From Salvelinus alpinus (Eukaryota > Chordata > Actinopteri > Salmoniformes > Salmonidae): a stretch of 64,000 nt of DNA. This document shows positions 10,531 to 26,829 of the stretch, one piece after another. The DNA is taken from assembly GCF_045679555.1 (NCBI RefSeq), contig NC_092092.1:14067190-14131189 (forward strand), in the 5' to 3' direction. The position numbers and the translations under genes were made by a program. The stretch's first letter is position 1. Every line of letters starts with the position of its first letter. The notes under the pieces were generated by a model. The model did not search any database. It worked only from the letters and a program-made list of their open reading frames with translations, and was not told where the DNA came from.

Positions 10531-12768
10531 GAGCGAGAACCTCCAGGATGGTGTGTCTCCTGGAACAGGGTTGGAGAGAGAACCTCCAGGATGGTGTGTC
10601 TCCTGGAACAGGGTTGGAGAGAGAACCTCCAGGATGGTGTCTCCTGGAACAGGGTTAGAGAGAGAACCTCCAGGATGGTGTGTCTCCTGGAACGAGGTTG
10701 GAGAGAGAACCTCCAGGATGGTGTGTCTCCTGGAACGAGGTTGGAGAGAGAACCTCCAGGATGGTGTGTCTCCTGGAACAGGGTTGGAGAGAGAACCTCC
10801 AGGATGGTGTGTCTCCTGGAACAGGGTTGGAGAGAGAACCTCCAGGATGGTGTGTCTCCTGGAACAGGGTTGGAGAGAGAACCTCCAGGATGGTGTGTCT
10901 CCTGGAACAGGGTTGGAGAGAGAACCTCCAGGATGGTGTGTCTCCTGGAACAAGGTTGGAGAGAGAACCTCCGGGATGGTGTGTCTCCTGGAACAGGGTT
11001 GGAGAGAGAACCTCCGGGATGGTGTGTCTCCTGGAACAGGGTTGGAGAGAGAACCTCCGGGATGGTGTGTCTCCTGGAACAGGGTTGGAGAGAGAACCTC
11101 CGGGATGGTGTGTCTCCTGGAACAGGGTTGGAGAGAGAACCTCCGGGATGGTGTGTCTCCTGGAACAGGGTTGGAGAGAGAACCTCCGGGATGGTGTGTC
11201 TCCTGGAACAGGGTTGGAGAGAGAACCTCCGGGATGGTGTGTCTCCTGGAACAGGGTTGGAGAGAGAACCTCCGGGATGGTGTGTCTCCTGGAACAGGGT
11301 TGGAGAGAGAACCTCCGGGATGGTGTGTCTCCTGGAACAGGGTTGGAGAGAGAACCTCCGGGATGGTGTGTCTCCTGGAACAGGGTTGGAGAGAGAACCT
11401 CCGGGATGGTGTGTCTCCTGGAACAGGGTTGGAGAGAGAACCTCCGGGATGGTGTGTCTCCTGGAACAGGGTTGGAGAGAGAACCTCCGGGATGGTGTGT
11501 CTCCTGGAACAGGGTTGGAGAGAGAACCTCCGGGATGGTGTGTCTCCTGGAACAGGGTTGGAGAGAGAACCTCCGGGATGGTGTGTCTCCTGGAACAGGG
11601 TTGGAGAGAGAACCTCCGGGATGGTGTGTCTCCTGGAACAGGGTTGGAGAGAGAACCTCCGGGATGGTGTGTCTCCTGGAACAGGGTTGGAGAGAGAACC
11701 TCCGGGATGGTGTGTCTCCTGGAACAGGGTTGGAGAGAGAACCTCCGGGATGGTGTGTCTCCTGGAACAGGGTTGGAGAGAGAACCTCCGGGATGGTGTG
11801 TCTCCTGGAACAGGGTTGGAGAGAGAACCTCCGGGATGGTGTGTCTCCTGGAACAGGGTTGGAGAGAGAACCTCCGGGATGGTGTGTCTCCTGGAACAGG
11901 GTTGGAGAGAGAACCTCCGGGATGGTGTGTCTCCTGGAACAGGGTTGGAGAGAGAACCTCCGGGATGGTGTGTCTCCTGGAACAGGGTTGGAGAGAGAAC
12001 CTCCGGGATGGTGTGTCTCCTGGAACAGGGTTGGAGAGAGAACCTCCGGGATGGTGTGTCTCCTGGAACAGGGTTGGAGAGAGAACCTCCGGGATGGTGT
12101 GTCTCCTGGAACAGGGTTGGAGAGAGAACCTCCGGGATGGTGTGTCTCCTGGAACAGGGTCGGAGAGAGAACCTCCGGGATGGTGTGTCTCCTGGAACAG
12201 GGTCGGAGAGAGAACCTCCGGGATGGTGTGTCTCCTGGAACAGGGTCGGAGAGAGAACCTCCGGGATGGTGTGTCTCCTGGAACAGGGTCGGAGAGAGAA
12301 CCTCCGGGATGGTGTGTCTCCTGGAACAGGGCCGGAGAGAGAACCTCCGGGATGGTGTGTCTCCTGGAACAGGGTCGGAGAGAGAACCTCCGGGATGGTG
12401 TGTCTCCTGGAACAGGGTCGGAGAGAGAACCTCCGGGATGGTGTGTCTCCTGGAACAGGGTCGGAGAGAGAACCTCCGGGATGGTGTGTCTCCTGGAACA
12501 GGGTCGGAGAGAGAACCTCCGGGATGGTGTGTCTCCTGGAACAGGGTCGGAGAGAGAACCTCCGGGATGGTGTGTCTCCTGGAACAGGGTCGGAGAGAGA
12601 ACCTCCGGGATGGTGTGTCTCCTGGAACAGGGTCGGAGAGAGAACCTCCGGGATGGTGTGTCTCCTGGAACAGGGTCGGAGAGAGAACCTCCGGGATGGT
12701 GTGTCTCCTGGAACAGGGTCGGAGAGAGAACCTCCGGGATGGTGTGTCTCCTGGAACAGGGTTGGTCT
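10531..12768. repeat. 43-bp minisatellite (right MITE arm)
   Basis: About 52 copies of GAGAGAACCTCCRGGATGGT + GTGTCTCCTGGAACAGGGTY + GGA. Variants are zoned: CCAGG in the first ten or so units, CCGGG with GGTTGG in the middle, CCGGG with GGTCGG from about 12160 onward. Because 43 is not a multiple of three, all frames of the plus strand read through; these frames are artefacts of the repeat. Confidence 0.95.
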
Positions 12769-12791
12769 AAACCATTGTTTCTCCCTCTCAG

Positions 12792-17940
<5,149 letters not shown>

Positions 17941-19240
17941 TCTGGGAGTCCCAAATTGTACCCTATTCCCTATATAGTGCACGACATTGTACCCTATTCC
18001 CTATATAGTGCACGACATTGTACCCTATTCCCTATATAGTGCACGACATTGGGAAATGGGACACGCCCATGAAACGGGCATGATGGTTTCTAATAGCCTG
18101 GTGGGATTTTTTTTTTTTTGTATTATTGTTGGACATAAAAGATTAACACGAGGAAATGTGTTCCAAGTGATTTTTAATTGTATAAATCTGTTCCCAGGTA
18201 TTCCCACGCATACAATAGAGATGTGATTGTAAACGAATGTAAACAAGTTTTGGAACAATAAGCTGTAGAATCTTCCTCTTTTAAACACAGTGACAAGAGT
18301 GGGTTTTAGTTTTTTTCAGGATATTGTGTCAAACACCATTTTAGGGGGAAAGTTAGACTTATTCTGTGATTTGATCTTTTTTGATAAATGATTTCTACCA
18401 CGCACCTACTGGCCCTGTGTTAAATCATCCAACGTTTCCAAGGAACAAGTAGTCTGTTGCGTACGCGTCAGTCAAAATGTTTTGCGATGGCGACCGGCAG
18501 TAACATCAGAGATTTAATGTTTTAATTTCCTCTTTATTGAGAAACAGCTTGGCTCTGAATGTGCTTTTCTATGTTGTATTTTCTCTCTGTCTTCCATTCC
18601 AACACGGATCTTGTTAAGTTAGGAAGAACCATTTTGGGCTGGGTTTGACTAGTACAAGTAGGATGAGAAGATTCAGATTTTCATGTGAATATTCTAAAAT
18701 CTGTCCAATTTAAATTTTTTATGAAAATTATATTTTTCTTTGTTACATTTTATTTATTTAAATTTCTAACACAGATCTACAATCTGTCATTAACCTGGAG
18801 TCCATCCTACCTTTAGAGTATAGTACATGTAAGAGAGATTCATGACGGCAAACTTTCCAAATGTCAACAGAACAAAATACACTAGGTAATGGAGGGATCT
18901 TGGTGTCGAACATTCATCTTGTGAGAAATGGCGGTGGAAATGTCCAAATATATTGACCGTCATACGGAAGTAAAATTGGTGTGTGGTCCTCCCTCTGATC
19001 TAATGGACCAATAGGTTATAGATATCCTTTTAAAAGGTTACCAGAACTCTACCGATTGGTGCTGAACAGGAGATTAATATATTTCATTGATCCCTATGCT
19101 GAACCTCTATACATATATATATATATTCTAGTGAGTCTGTCAAGGAACATTTTGTATTAAAGGTACACCGTATTTAAAGGGATGGCTTTTAGATAAATGT
19201 ACTAAAAACCCTATTAAATGAAAACGGCACGAGGAAAATC
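17941..19240 (+). other. Cyclophilin 3' flank and spacer
   Basis: Just after the stop codon, three 31-bp tandem copies of TTGTACCCTATTCCCTATAT + AGTGCACGACA (17955-18047) appear; a similar sequence is scattered in salmonid genomes as I recall. A T run lies at 18110-18121. I did not find a convincing AATAAA close to the stop. The remainder, to 19240, is AT-rich without exons or repeats I can name. Confidence 0.4.
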
Positions 19241-19242
19241 TG

Positions 19243-19500
19243 TTGGTCAGCAAGTGGGAGGATGTTTATAAAGCCCTTCTTACATCAGCTGATATCTCAA
19301 AGTGCTGTACAGAAACCCAGCCTAAAACCCCAAACAACAAGCAATGCAGATGTAAAAGCACGGTGGCTAGGAAAAACTCCCTAGAAAGGCAGGAACCTAG
19401 GAAGAAACCTAGAGAGGAAACAGGCTCTGAGGGGTGGCCAGGTGGAGATTATAACAGAATGTGGCCAAAATGTTCAATTGTGCATAGATGACCAGCAGGG
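19243..19500. repeat. Interspersed repeat, class unknown
   Basis: The block with ATCTCAAAGTGCTGTACAGA, AAACTCCCTAGAAAGGCAGG and CCTAGGAAGAAACCTAGAGA is a high-copy sequence I associate with salmonid genomes. I cannot assign it to a transposon class from the sequence. It continues weakly to about 19730. Confidence 0.5.
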
Positions 19501-19844
19501 TCAAATAATAATAATCACAGTGGTTGTCGAGGGTGCAACAGGTCAGCACATAGCCAATTATTCAGAGTTAGATAGTGAGTGACGAAATCGAAAACGGCAG
19601 ATCCGGTACAAGGTTGCACGTCCGGTGAACAGATCAGGGTTCCATAGCCGCAGGCAGAACAGTTGAAACTGGAGCAGCAGCACGACCAGGTGGACTGGGG
19701 ACAGCAAGGAGTCATCAGGCCAGGTAGTCCTGAGGCATGGTCCTAGGGCTCAGGTCCTCTTAGAGGAGAGAGAGAGAGAGTTGCAAAGCCTTATATGGAC
19801 CTGTGTACAGTCAGTCTGAATACAAAACTTCTGAGAAATCATAT

Positions 19845-20440
19845 CAAAGTTTATTTGTCACGTGCGCCGAGTAGAACAGGTGTAGACCTTACAGTGAAAT
19901 GCTTACTTACAGACTCTAACCAATGGTGCGAGAAAAAAAAAATGTGTGTGAGTAGGTAAGTAAAGAAATAAAACAACACTAAAAATACATTTTAAAAAAG
20001 AGTAGTGAGGCTATATACAGGCACTGGTTAGTCAGGCTGATTGAGGTAGTATGTACATGTAGATATGGTTAAAGTGACTATGCATATATGATGAACAGAG
20101 ACAGCAGAAGTGTAAAAAGAGGGGTTGGCGGGTGGTGGGACACAATGCAGATAGCCCGGTTAGCCAATGTGTGGGAGCACTGGTTGGTCGGGACAATTGA
20201 GGTAGTATGTACATGAATGTATAGGTAAAGTGACTATGCATATATGATAAACAGAGACAGCAGTGTAAAAGAGGGGGGGGGGGGGGACACAATGCAAATA
20301 GTCCAGGTAACCATTTGATTACGTGTTCAGGAGTCTTATGGCTTGGGGGTAAAAACTGTTGTGAAGCCTTTTTGTCCTAGACTTGGCACTCTGGTACCGC
20401 TTGCTTAAATCAAAGTGTAAATAAGGAATAGATTTCATAA
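19845..20440. repeat. Interspersed repeat with an internal tandem duplication
   Basis: It begins near TTGTCACGTGCGCCGAGTAG and includes GTGAAATGCTTACTTACA. A block of about 135 bp (GAGGTAGTATGTACATG ... AACAGAGACAGCAG ... GGGACACAATGCA) is present twice, at about 20040-20150 and 20200-20300. A G run lies at 20273-20286. No coding capacity. Confidence 0.5.
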
Positions 20441-20449
20441 GTTGTCCTA

Positions 20450-21545
20450 CCATAGGAGTCCCCTCGAAGCCTTCCATTGACTATGTACATACCCAGCGTA
20501 CAACAGAGATGCAGGAATTGTGACCCGTTTTTGTTGGTTATGTTGTCCTAGTTGTGCCTAGTGGGGCATATGGGGGAGGGAATTCTGTCACCTCCAGGTA
20601 GGTGTTTGTCCCCCTGTGTGCTGAGGATGTCAGGTTCTTGTCCGGTTCTGGCATTTAGGTCGCCACAAACTAGTACATGTCCCTGGGCCTGGAAATGATT
20701 GATTTCCCCCTCCAGGATGGAGATGCTGTCTTCATTAAGGTATGGGGATTCTAGTGGGGGGATATAGGTAGCACACAGGAGGACATTTTTCTCTGTTAAG
20801 ATAATTTCCTTTTGAATTTCTAGCCAAATGTAAAATGTTCCTGTTTTGACTAATTTAATAGAGTGAGTTAGGTCTGCTCTATACCAAATTAACATACCCC
20901 CTGAGTCTCTTCCCTGTTTCACACCTGGTAGTTTGGTGGATGGGACTACCAGCTCTCTGTAACCTAGAGGGCAACCAGTGGGTCCGTCTCCTCTATACCA
21001 CCCACCTGGTAGTGTGGTGGATGGGACTACCAGCTCTCTGTAACCTAGAGGGCAACCAGTGGGTCCGTCTCCTCTATACCACCCACCTGGTAGTGTGGTG
21101 GATGGGACTACCAGCTCTCTGTAACCTAGAGGGCAACCAGTGGGTCCGTCTCCTCTATACCACCCACCTGGTAGTGTGGTGGATGGGACTACCAGCTCTC
21201 TGTAACCTAGAGGGCAACCAGTGGGTCCGTCTCCTCTATACCACCCACCTGGTAGTTTGGTGGATGGGACTACCAGCTCTCTGTAACCTAGAGGGCAACC
21301 AGTGGGTCTGTCTCCTTTATACCAGGTTTCACACCTAGTAGTTTGGTGGATGGGACTACCAGCTCTCTGTAACCTAGAGGGCAACCAGTGGGTCCGTCTC
21401 CTCTATACCAGGTTTCTTGTAGGATGACAATGTCTGTATTTCCGATTTCTTTGATGAAGTCCAGGTTCCTTCTCTTTAGGCCAAAGGCAGATGACCTCAG
21501 GCCTTGGGTGTTCCATAAAGTGTCCAATGTTGTTGGTCGTGTGGT
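20450..21545 (-). pseudogene. LINE endonuclease domain fragment
   Basis: On minus the order is NTQGLRSSAFGLKRRN, DIVILQETWYRGDGPTGC, GGMLIWYRADLTHSIKL, NVLLCATYIPP and VLVCGDLNARTG, then an in-frame stop at 20548 followed by KNGSQFLHLC and NGRLRGDSYG. These are the exonuclease-endonuclease-phosphatase signatures of a LINE (ETW with the catalytic Glu, GDLNAR). The reverse transcriptase is absent. It is a different LINE from the L2 copies in this window. A tandem array interrupts the domain, and small frame differences are present. Confidence 0.75.
20925..21413. repeat. 81-bp tandem array inside LINE endonuclease codons
   Basis: Six copies start at 20925, 21006, 21087, 21168, 21249 and 21336, the last after a 6-bp irregular spacer. 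Each encodes WYRGDGPTGCPLGYRELVVP + STTLPGG on minus. Copies differ by a handful of substitutions (TAGTTTGG or TAGTGTGG). The reading frame is kept because 81 is 27 codons. Confidence 0.92.
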
Positions 21546-21754
21546 TTGACCTCAGGCCAGTAAGTGTGAGCAGAGCCTGCTGAGCATCTGGTACATGCCA
21601 TTGGCTTGGGCTCGTGTAAGAGTGGGGGTTGGGCCTGCTCACAGCCTGGACATATTTGTGACTTTCATGTTGAGGCCCTCTTTGCGGGAGTGGGGGGCCA
21701 TGGGGTGGGCAGGAGGGGCATAGGTCTGATCTGAGGGGGCCTAAATGGGGTGTG

Positions 21755-22088
21755 TGTCACGGCTCTTGTCAGAATGAGTGGACCAAAGCGCAGCGTGGTA
21801 AGTGTTCATGATAAATGTATTACTCAAAACACTCAAACAAAATAACAAAGAGGGAAAACCGAAACAGTCCTGTCATGTGCAAACGCTAAACAGAAAACAA
21901 CTACCCACAAAACCCAAAGGAAAAAGGACAACTTATATATGATCCCCAATCAGAGACAACGATTGACAGCTGCCTCTGATTGGGAACCATACCAACATAG
22001 AAATAAAGAAACTAGAATGCCCACCCTAGTCACACCCTGGCCTAACCAAAATAGAGAATAAAAACCTCTCTATGGCCAGGGCGTGACA
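21755..22088. mobile_element. Solo-LTR-like element with 5-bp target duplication
   Basis: A 334-bp block with ends TGTCACG...CGTGACA is flanked on both sides by GTGTG. TG...CA ends plus a 5-bp duplication fit a solo LTR. AATAAA on plus near 22054 could be its polyadenylation signal. No coding sequence. It may instead be an unrelated non-autonomous element with short inverted ends. Confidence 0.5.
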
Positions 22089-23347
22089 GTGTGGGCATGG
22101 TTGACTTGGGGTGTGGGCATGGTTGACTTGGGGTGTGGGCATGGTTGACTTGGGGTGTGGGCATGGTTGACTTGGCGTGTGGGCATGGTTGACTTGGGGT
22201 GTTGGCATGGTTGACTTGGGGTGTTGGCATGGTTGACTTGGGGTGTGGGCATGGTTGACTTGGGGTGTGGGCATGGTTGACTTGGTGTGGGCATGGTTGA
22301 CTTGGGGTGTGGGCATGGTTGACTTGGCGTGTGAGCATGGTTGACTTGGTGTGGGCATGGTTGACTTGGGGTGTGGGCATGGTTGACTTGGCGTGTGAGC
22401 ATGGTTGACTTGGGGTGTGGGCATGGTTGACTTGGGGTGTGGGCATGGTTGACTTGGGGTGTGGGCATGGTTGACTTGGGGTGTGGGCATGGTTGACTTG
22501 GGGTGTGGGCATGGTTGACTTGGGGTGTGGGCATGGTTGACTTGGGGTGTGGGCATGGTTGACTTGGGGTGTGGGCATGGTTGACTTGGGGTGTGGGCAT
22601 GGTTGACTTGGCGTGTGGGCATGGTTGACTTGGGGTGTGGGCATGGTTGACTTGGCGTGTGGGCATGGTTGACTTGGGGTGTGGGCATGGTTGACTTGGG
22701 GTGTGGGCATGGTTGACTTGGGGTGTGGGCATGGTTGACTTGGGGTGTGGGCATGGTTGACTTGGCGTGTGGGCATGGTTGACTTGGGGTGTGGGCATGG
22801 TTGACTTGGGGTGTGGGCATGGTTGACTTGGCGTGTGGGCATGGTTGACTTGGCGTGTGGGCATGGTTGACTTGGCGTGTGGGCATGGTTGACTTGGCGT
22901 GTGGGCATGGTTGACTTGGGGTGTGGGCATGGTTGACTTGGCGTGTGGGCATGGTTGACTTGGCGTGTGGGCATGGTTGACTTGGGGTGTGGGCATGGTT
23001 GACTTGGGGTGTTGGCATGGTTGACTTGGCGTGTTGGCATGGTTGACTTGGCGTGTGGGCATGGTTGACTTGGCGTGTGGGCATGGTTGACTTGGGGTGT
23101 GGGCATGGTTGACTTGGGGTGTGGGCATGGTTGACTTGGGGTGTGGGCATGGTTGACTTGGGGTGTGGGCATGGTTGACTTGGGGTGTGGGCATGGTTGA
23201 CTTGGGGTGTGGGCATGGTTGACTTGGGGTGTTGGCATGGTTGACTTGGGGTGTGGGCATGGTTGACTTGGGGTGTGGGCATGGTTGACTTGGGGTGTGG
23301 GCATGGTTGACTTGGCGTGTGGGCATGGTTGACTTGGGGTGTTGGCA
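22089..23347. repeat. 22-bp minisatellite
   Basis: About 57 copies of TGTGGGCATGGTTGACTTGG + GG, with variants GGCGTGTG, GGGTGTTGG and a few 18-bp short units (near 22284, 22345). Three units make 66 bp, so three minus-strand frames of about 420-450 codons read through; none is a real gene. Confidence 0.95.
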
Positions 23348-23423
23348 TCTCTCTCTGTAGAGATTGTTTTGTCAATAAACAGGACCTTCCTGTATCCCTA
23401 ATAAAGAGGGATCATATTGCTAA

Positions 23424-23805
23424 TTAGGGCTGGGAATCGCCAGGGACCTCACGATAAGATATTATCACGATGCTTAGGTGCCGATACGATATGTTATGCG
23501 ATTCTCACAATTTTATATTGCGATTCGATACTGTGATTTTATTGTGATTGGATGTTCCAAACACATTGCTCACCATAATGTCTGCTGCAGAAGGACAAGA
23601 GAGAGCCACGAGAAAACAAGTTTTGATCAGCCATGGAAATATAGTGGCCCCAAAAAAAATGTACCTCCTTTTTTAAACAGAAGATGGAGAATAAGTAATG
23701 AATGAAAAATAATGGAATTTTAGTGCAGGAAAAGCAAACTAAGGCAAAAAAATAATATTGTGATATTGTCAAAACGATACGATATATACAATATCCCGGT
23801 CTGTA
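23424..23805. repeat. Interspersed repeat, class unknown
   Basis: Starts GGGCTGGGAATCGCCAGGGA and ends near CGATACGATATATACAATAT. GATACGATAT-type words at both sides are a loose inverted or direct repetition. It resembles a common teleost non-autonomous element, but I cannot classify it. Confidence 0.45.
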
Positions 23806-23846
23806 ACTGAATCAATTTGTTCCCCATTACTATACGAGGTGAGGAC

Positions 23847-23870
23847 ACACACACACACACACACACACAC
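23847..23870. repeat. (CA)n microsatellite
   Basis: About 12 CA dinucleotides. Confidence 0.9.
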
Positions 23871-23990
23871 AGAACCCAACCTACACACAGTGTTTTTATC
23901 CATGGGTTGGTCAGTAATACTTGCCTGATACCCTCCCTTTCGACTTTATGCCTAATACGTGCATTCACCTCAAAACCCCTGTGTGTGTAG

Positions 23991-24089
23991 GCCCTAGATG
24001 ACATTTATACCCAACGCTGGTGGATCATCGGCTGCAGTGCTGTGACAGGAGAGAACCTACTGACAGGAGTAGACTGGCTACTGGACAAC
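23991..24089 (+). pseudogene. arl2: ARL2-like GTPase exon, isolated
   Basis: After a possible acceptor (TGTGTGTGTAG) the frame reads [11 protein letters not shown], then [20 protein letters not shown]. This matches the C-terminal region of ARL2, a small GTPase that acts with tubulin cofactors (family motif [10 protein letters not shown] plus DWLLDD). SAV is the G5 nucleotide-binding motif. After the final Asn the reading continues into unrelated sequence with no IxSRIF ending and no good donor. No P-loop or other ARL2 exon was found between 17940 and 27500. Most likely this is an exon fragment carried here by duplication, or one exon of a gene whose others lie outside the window or inside arrays. 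Confidence 0.6.
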
Positions 24090-24304
24090 CCTGGGTGTAG
24101 GTGTGTGTCATTACAGCTGAACCTAGGGTATGGCAAAGTGACAGGGGTGGATGATGGGGAGAAGGGGTATCCCCTCCCAAAGATTTTATTATCAAATATA
24201 AGCCCATTTATTGCATTTCTATACCATTTAAGTTGCCTTTTAAATCGCGATCGGAATGATTTTAGTAGCCTATTTTAAATGGTTGGTGTTGAGCTAGGGT
24301 CGCG

Positions 24305-24508
24305 TCTCTGGCAACCCAACTGATAGAACCTGGCAACCCAACCGATAGAACCTGGCAACCCAACTGATAGAACCTGGCAACCCAACCGATAGAACGTGGC
24401 AACCCATCCGATAGAACCTGGCAACCCAACCGATAGAACGTGGCAACCCAACCGATAGAACGTGGCAACCCAACCGATAGAACCTGGCAACCCATCCGAT
24501 AGAACGTG
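24305..24508. repeat. 22-bp minisatellite, about nine copies
   Basis: Unit TGGCAACCCAACYGATAGAA + CC, with variants CATCC and ACG. The unit differs from the other 22-bp arrays in this window. Confidence 0.93.
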
Positions 24509-24509
24509 A

Positions 24510-26042
24510 TCCTCCAGAAAGTGGAGAGCAACACTTATGCAGCTCCACCACACAATACATGTTTTTTAAAAGCCGCGTTCAACAGGATCACCAACACAGA
24601 GTGACGAGCTTCTATGGCAGACCAATCCGAACTCCTCTCTCGGCATTGTCCAGCCCACTCATTATCTCAGCCAATCATGGCTAGTGGGAAGGTTGCTACC
24701 TTTATCTGTGGCTAAACTAACAAGGCTCCTAATTTAACAATTTTATTCGTATTTACAGATGACGTACAAGTTAGTTATTAAAGCACATGAAAGTTCACAT
24801 GTTCCAGAAGGCATTTCTGCCCCCCCAAAAATACACATCTTGACAAAAAAATATTTTTTACGTTCAAACGGCTCTCCTGTGAAGTCGTGCGACATACGCC
24901 TAGATTCCTGAATCGTGTCACATATGCTGTATCTTGCCATAACAGTGGAGGGGGTGTCAAACCAGGAAACAAGTCCCAGAAGTGCCAGAGGAGCACTTTC
25001 AACCGACATCTATTTCAACATAAAGGACAACTGTTGTCCATTGGGAGGTTTTAAGCTTGTCATTGGGAGGTTTTTGTTGTCTTATTAAGTCATAAATGAT
25101 GGACAACTAACCTAAGCACTACATATCTTACGGCATAACGATGAGTTCTATTGTATTTTATTGGTCACAAAGCAATGCACAATATTAATGAGACAATTAG
25201 GAAACGGTTTTATGTTTTATCAATTTATTAAATTAATGACATTACTGTACTGATCAACAAAATATTTAACAAAACATGAACTACATTACTGTAATAATCA
25301 ACAAACAAACATTAATACTCCTCCAAAACATAAACAAAAAACATTAATAACATTACTGTACTAATCAACTAAATATGTATTCAACTAAACATTAACAACA
25401 TTTATTAAACAAAACATGAATTACATGACTGTCAACAACATATGACAACAAGATGGTAAATATAGTAACATCTATTTCCCACTAAGGGCTAAGATGTTTT
25501 GCTTACCTGTAATTGAAAAAAAAAATTATTAAAAAGACTACTAGGACACGAGGTAACACTTCTTTTGTTTCCTCAGCCTTCAGTAAGGGTGAAACGACTG
25601 TGTGTGACCTGGGCTGCAAACTCAGAATGTTCTCCTTGCACTTCTCACATTGTCCACTAGGGGAAAGTAGAACATGGGCTCTACCATTCCCACCTCTTGA
25701 CTGGCTTCTAACGCCACTACTGGTAAGTTATGAGAAGAATATAACATAGTCTCTACACTATTTTGAATATTAAATAAAAAAGACCTACACCAAAATCAGA
25801 TATAACATTGAAGTGAGGTCCTTTAGAATCAAAGCCATTGTCTCAGTCGTTGAGATACAGACCATGACACCCACCAATATGAATACCTGGGAGTTCAATC
25901 TTGGTGGAGGACAATAAAGTATATCATATAACATATCTCATCTCTTCCACTCATTCCATTCTATGGAGACAAAGGATGCCAGGAGAAAAGGTTAAGGTGA
26001 GTCCATGTGTTCAAGTACATCAAGTAAGACGCAAATAAACCC
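24510..26042. other. Mostly featureless spacer
   Basis: 24740-25010 (TTTTTTACGTTCAAACGGCT and nearby) resembles a dispersed salmonid repeat. 25240-25450 is AT-rich with a loosely repeated ACATTACTGTACTRATCAAC motif. No gene is clear apart from the weak exon candidate at 25577. Confidence 0.4.
25577..25732 (+). other. Orphan exon candidate
   Basis: A 156-nt stretch lies between a good acceptor (TTTGTTTCCTCAG) and a good donor (CTG|GTAAGT), and one frame is open throughout, reading FSKGETTVCDLGCKLRMFSL onward. I recognise no domain. Splice-like signals of this quality also arise by chance. Confidence 0.2.
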
Positions 26043-26260
26043 TTAAAGGGATAGTTCACCCAAATGTCGAAAATACATATTGGTTTCCTAATATCGGGAT
26101 ATTGACATGCATTGGTTTTGCGCCACAAATGCTAAAAAGTGGCAGTGGCCAGGTAAGCAAAACCAAAGCATGGATTGCTGTCTTAGCTTTGTCCATAGAC
26201 TGCTTACAGGGTAAGGAAACCAATATGTAATTATATAATTTGGGTGAACTGTCCCTTTAA
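26043..26260. mobile_element. Small MITE with TTAA ends
   Basis: The ends TTAAAGGGATAGTTCACCCA and TGGGTGAACTGTCCCTTTAA are inverted repeats of a well-known fish MITE whose copies start TTAAAGGGATAGTTCACCC. No coding sequence, 218 bp. Confidence 0.85.
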
Positions 26261-26518
26261 CCCCTTCAATAAATAACATTGGTTCATCAAGCAAGACTCA
26301 AATGCACCTCTCCCCCTTCGTCACAGACGCACACAAGACAGCTGGGAATGGGACCCTTAACATGTCATTGAGGGACACGGTCTGGTATGTTCAGATCTAG
26401 AAGCTAATTACAGAGGCCCAAGGTTGAAGCTGGGCACAGGTGTGAAGTTGTAAGAGTCAAAAGGGCTCCAAGAGTTTACAGAAGAAAATACAGGGCATTA
26501 ACCCCCTGCACACACAGG

Positions 26519-26829
26519 TCTCGAAGGAGGTCACTTTCATTCCAGCTATGTCAACCCCCACATTACAACCTTGTAGACAGCTTCACACTTTCACTGTCTC
26601 GAAGGAGGTCACTTTCTTTCCAGCTATGTCAACCCCCACATTACAACCTTGTAGACAGCTTCACACTTTCACTGTCTCGAAGGAGGTAACTTTCATTCCA
26701 GCTATGTCAACCCCCACATTACAACCTTGTAGACAGCTTCACACTTTCACTGTCTCGAAGGAGGTAACTTTCATTCCAGCTATGTCGACCCCCACATTAC
26801 AATCATGTAGACAGCTTCACACTTTCACT
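26519..26829. repeat. 78-bp tandem repeat, four copies
   Basis: Unit begins TCTCGAAGGAGGTCACTTTC and ends CAGCTTCACACTTTCACTG. The spacing is 78 bp; the last copy is partial. Confidence 0.93.

Larger units (their letters stand above)
9934..12768. mobile_element. Palindromic MITE with both arms expanded
   Basis: The left end reads CAGGGCTCTCCAACCCTGTT, and a unique centre at 10456-10530 (GCGCACCTGATTTCTAATAA, TAGCTGGTTGATAAGC) matches a common teleost hAT-like inverted-repeat element as I recall it. The left arm unit, reverse-complemented, aligns along its length with the right arm unit (GGAACAGGGT, then RGARAACCT, then CAGGA). Each arm is a tandem array, so an element of normally about 200 bp now spans 2.8 kb. 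The outer end of the right arm is missing: the last unit stops at GGGTTGG and runs into the cyclophilin splice acceptor region. Confidence 0.7.

Noticed and set aside
22026..23375. Three overlapping 418-449-codon minus frames (HTPSQPCPHPK repeats)
   Set aside because: Pure translation of the 22-bp minisatellite; no start context, splice signal or protein family.
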